DNA of 28,085 bases from Chara braunii (Eukaryota > Streptophyta > Charophyceae > Charales > Characeae), in assembly GCA_003427395.1 (NCBI GenBank), contig BFEA01001058.1, forward strand, positions 120,807 through 148,891, written 5' to 3'. This document shows positions 26,935 to 28,085 of the stretch, in pieces. The notes under the pieces are model-generated. The model was not told the origin of the DNA. It was given only the letters and a program-made list of their open reading frames with translations, and searched no databases. The position numbers were made by a program, and so were the translations under genes. The number at the start of each line of letters is the position of its first letter. Positions within the stretch are counted from its first letter, which is position 1.

Positions 26935-27240
26935 ACCTTGTACGCGTACGCAGGGAGTACGAGTATATAGTCCAGAGTACGTGTGTGCACTCAAAAACCC
27001 GTATACGCGTACGAAAAAATAAATTACTCTGAAAAAAAAAAATAGGTTGTGTAAAATAATCATATAAGCAACTTTTGCCTGGGAGTCAATGTTGAAATAC
27101 CCAACCAAATTTGATTTAAAAATCAAAAATTACAAAAAAATAATAAATTATCATAAATTAGAAATAAAAGTACGTACTCTCATATATATACGGAGTACGT
27201 AATCACTCCAACCCCGCATACATGTACGCGGGGCAACACA
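26935..27240. repeat. AT-rich repeat with flanking GTACGCG motif clusters (copy 2)
   Basis: Left cluster 26940-27014 (tacgcgtacg, ggagtacgag, gtatacgcgtacg) and right cluster about 27170-27232 (agtacgtact, ggagtacgta, tgtacgcggg) flank an A-rich block and a core (27043-27140). The core aligns with 5783-5880 of copy 1, with shared words acttttgcct, gagtca, accaaa and tcaaaaa. The flanking motifs differ wholly from the GTCCGGAC set of copy 1. No coding potential. Confidence 0.55.
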
Positions 27241-27480
27241 ACGAAAAAACACTATAAACCCTTATTCAAAGTAGCTTTTGGAGTTCGCCAAAATTTTCTC
27301 CAAATTCGGCATTTATGCCAACTTCTTTGTTAATGGTCAAAATATGTCGAAACTGAATACAAATATACCCTAAACTTCCTAAAGCACATACATATGACAT
27401 AAGGGGAAAAAAAATAAAAAATAAATAAAAATGAAAAAAAAACGATAGTTTCCGTGAAAATTTATATGAAAATGGCACCA
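27241..27480. other. AT-rich sequence without recognisable gene
   Basis: A-rich tracts at about 27403-27442. The minus frame 27266-27481 is Phe-rich low complexity arising from poly-A on the plus strand. Nothing supported. Confidence 0.5.
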
Positions 27481-27511
27481 CCTCTTAACCATTATGTCAA
27501 AAACAAAACAA

Positions 27512-27560
27512 TCCTCTAACGAGTCCGCAAGAGGCACATGGGTCTACATTAGGTGGTTTC
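27512..27560 (+). ncRNA. Hammerhead-like relic
   Basis: CUAACGAGUCCGCAAGAGGCA aligns with CUGACGAGUCCG(UG)AG(U)AGGCA at 21391. The invariant G5 is A here and GAAA is replaced. An upstream CCU and a downstream AGG could be a remnant of helix I. It lies about 250 bp upstream of a short PLE RT-like remnant on the same strand. Non-functional if it is a hammerhead at all. Confidence 0.35.
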
Positions 27561-27761
27561 TTGATAGCAAAATTGAGGAATTTGCGACAGTCTCCTTACG
27601 ACGTCTGCGAGCATTACTTGGGCAATCAATTTAAGAGTAACCAGGGCTATGACAATAGTTGCATACGTCCTTGGTTCACATATTAAGAGTTGGTTGGGAT
27701 GTAGATGGTCAGACTTTTGACTTTCAGAAGGGACGGGAGCAACCAAAAATACACCCATATG

Positions 27762-27840
27762 GAGAAGACCGACAACAAGGTTGTTTGGGTTGTCTTCGAC
27801 ATCAAAGAGTCTGGACTGCCAAAAAACGGTGATCAACTTA
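27762..27840 (+). pseudogene. Possible PLE RT remnant
   Basis: One plus frame reads KTDNKVVWVVFDIKESGLPK and then a stop, resembling GVAFDIKEMFSQLPHD of PLE-2 and RMYDIKEMFTQLPHD of PLE-3. FDIKE is the motif with the first catalytic Asp in Penelope-like RTs. Only this short stretch is recognisable, and the window ends 245 bp later. The minus frame across it (27549-27971) has no recognised motif. Confidence 0.4.
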
Positions 27841-27849
27841 ATTAACATA

Positions 27850-28085
27850 CAACCGACGAGAGATGGAGTGGCGGGCAGACGTGGCGCGGCCATGCCAGGT
27901 GCGGTTGAGCAGTAACGTGCGGCGATGTTGGGCGTCGTTGGGCATAGAGGGTGGCTATGATAGGTGCTCAACGATGCAGAGAGTCAGCGCTGTTTCTGCT
28001 GTTGTAGGACGTACTCTCTATCCCCTAACACTTGAAAGCACTTGTAGTGCCATCTCACTGTCTGGTGCCTCTCACGGGGATGCTG
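27850..28085. other. GC-richer window end, nothing recognised
   Basis: Sequence becomes GC-richer than the preceding 3 kb, with several cgtgg/gcgg words. No frame with a recognisable domain. It may be more of a PLE copy continuing beyond the window. Confidence 0.3.

Noticed and set aside
27549-27971. Minus-strand 140-codon open frame as a gene
   Set aside because: No domain recognised, and the opposite strand holds a PLE-like FDIKE stretch, so it is probably a shadow.
1-28085. tRNA or rRNA genes
   Set aside because: I noticed no cloverleaf with A and B boxes and no rRNA-like conserved blocks. A tRNAscan-SE or Rfam scan would be decisive.

Overview
This window looks like repeat-rich, gene-poor nuclear DNA of a eukaryote. 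It is almost entirely a nest of retroelements in several stages of decay, and I see no intact host gene. Three things point to the green lineage: a plant-type L1 LINE with a C-terminal zinc-binding RVT domain, a Ty3/gypsy pol, and Penelope-like elements (PLEs) whose GIY-YIG endonuclease lies N-terminal to the reverse transcriptase. The wording of the PLE proteins resembles what I remember from charophyte algae such as Chara. That placement is inference, not proof.

Layout. (1) 1-60 is a TG/GA microsatellite. (2) 61-4840 is PLE-1 on the minus strand. It is bounded by two direct repeats of about 495 bp (pseudo-LTRs, 61-560 and 4346-4840), each holding a hammerhead ribozyme motif on the coding strand: intact at 4469-4513, decayed at 184-228. 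Its broken reading frame gives, in order, a coiled coil, a hydrophobic stretch, a helical block, a Lys-rich block, a SAP-like motif, a GIY-YIG nuclease, a second helical linker and a CxC pre-RT box. The RT core is missing. (3) 4860-5590 is mostly featureless, with one TATA-like site. (4) 5590-6195 is an AT-rich repeat flanked by clusters of a GTCCGGAC-type motif. A relative at 26935-27240 has the same core but clusters of a different motif (GTACGCG/CGTACG).

(5) PLE-2 lies on the plus strand from about 6340. It is split at 7706 by a 13.2 kb L1-like LINE (7707-20879), which carries a poly-A tail and a 15-bp target site duplication (14/15 identical, 7692-7706 and 20880-20894). PLE-2 resumes at 20880 in the same reading frame and runs through its RT core (to about 22440) to a canonical hammerhead ribozyme at 23116-23163. 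(6) The LINE has tandem-repeat units near its 5' end (7741-8920), a decayed ORF1 (about 10205-13865), and an ORF2 (13910-20635) interrupted by a 5'-truncated minus-strand PLE (PLE-3, 14984-16488) and unexplained coding-like sequence (14380-14980).

(7) 23490-23860 is a cluster of inverted and direct copies of a CCTGAA/TTCAGG-rich unit. (8) 24100-25830 is a heavily mutated minus-strand Ty3/gypsy pol (RT, RNase H, integrase). (9) 27480-27840 holds another hammerhead-like relic and a short PLE RT remnant.

Order of events, inferred from the nesting: PLE-2 inserted, then the LINE landed in it, then PLE-3 landed in the LINE. The most notable content is the PLE/hammerhead association seen independently on both strands, and the pair of repeats that share a core but have different flanking motifs.
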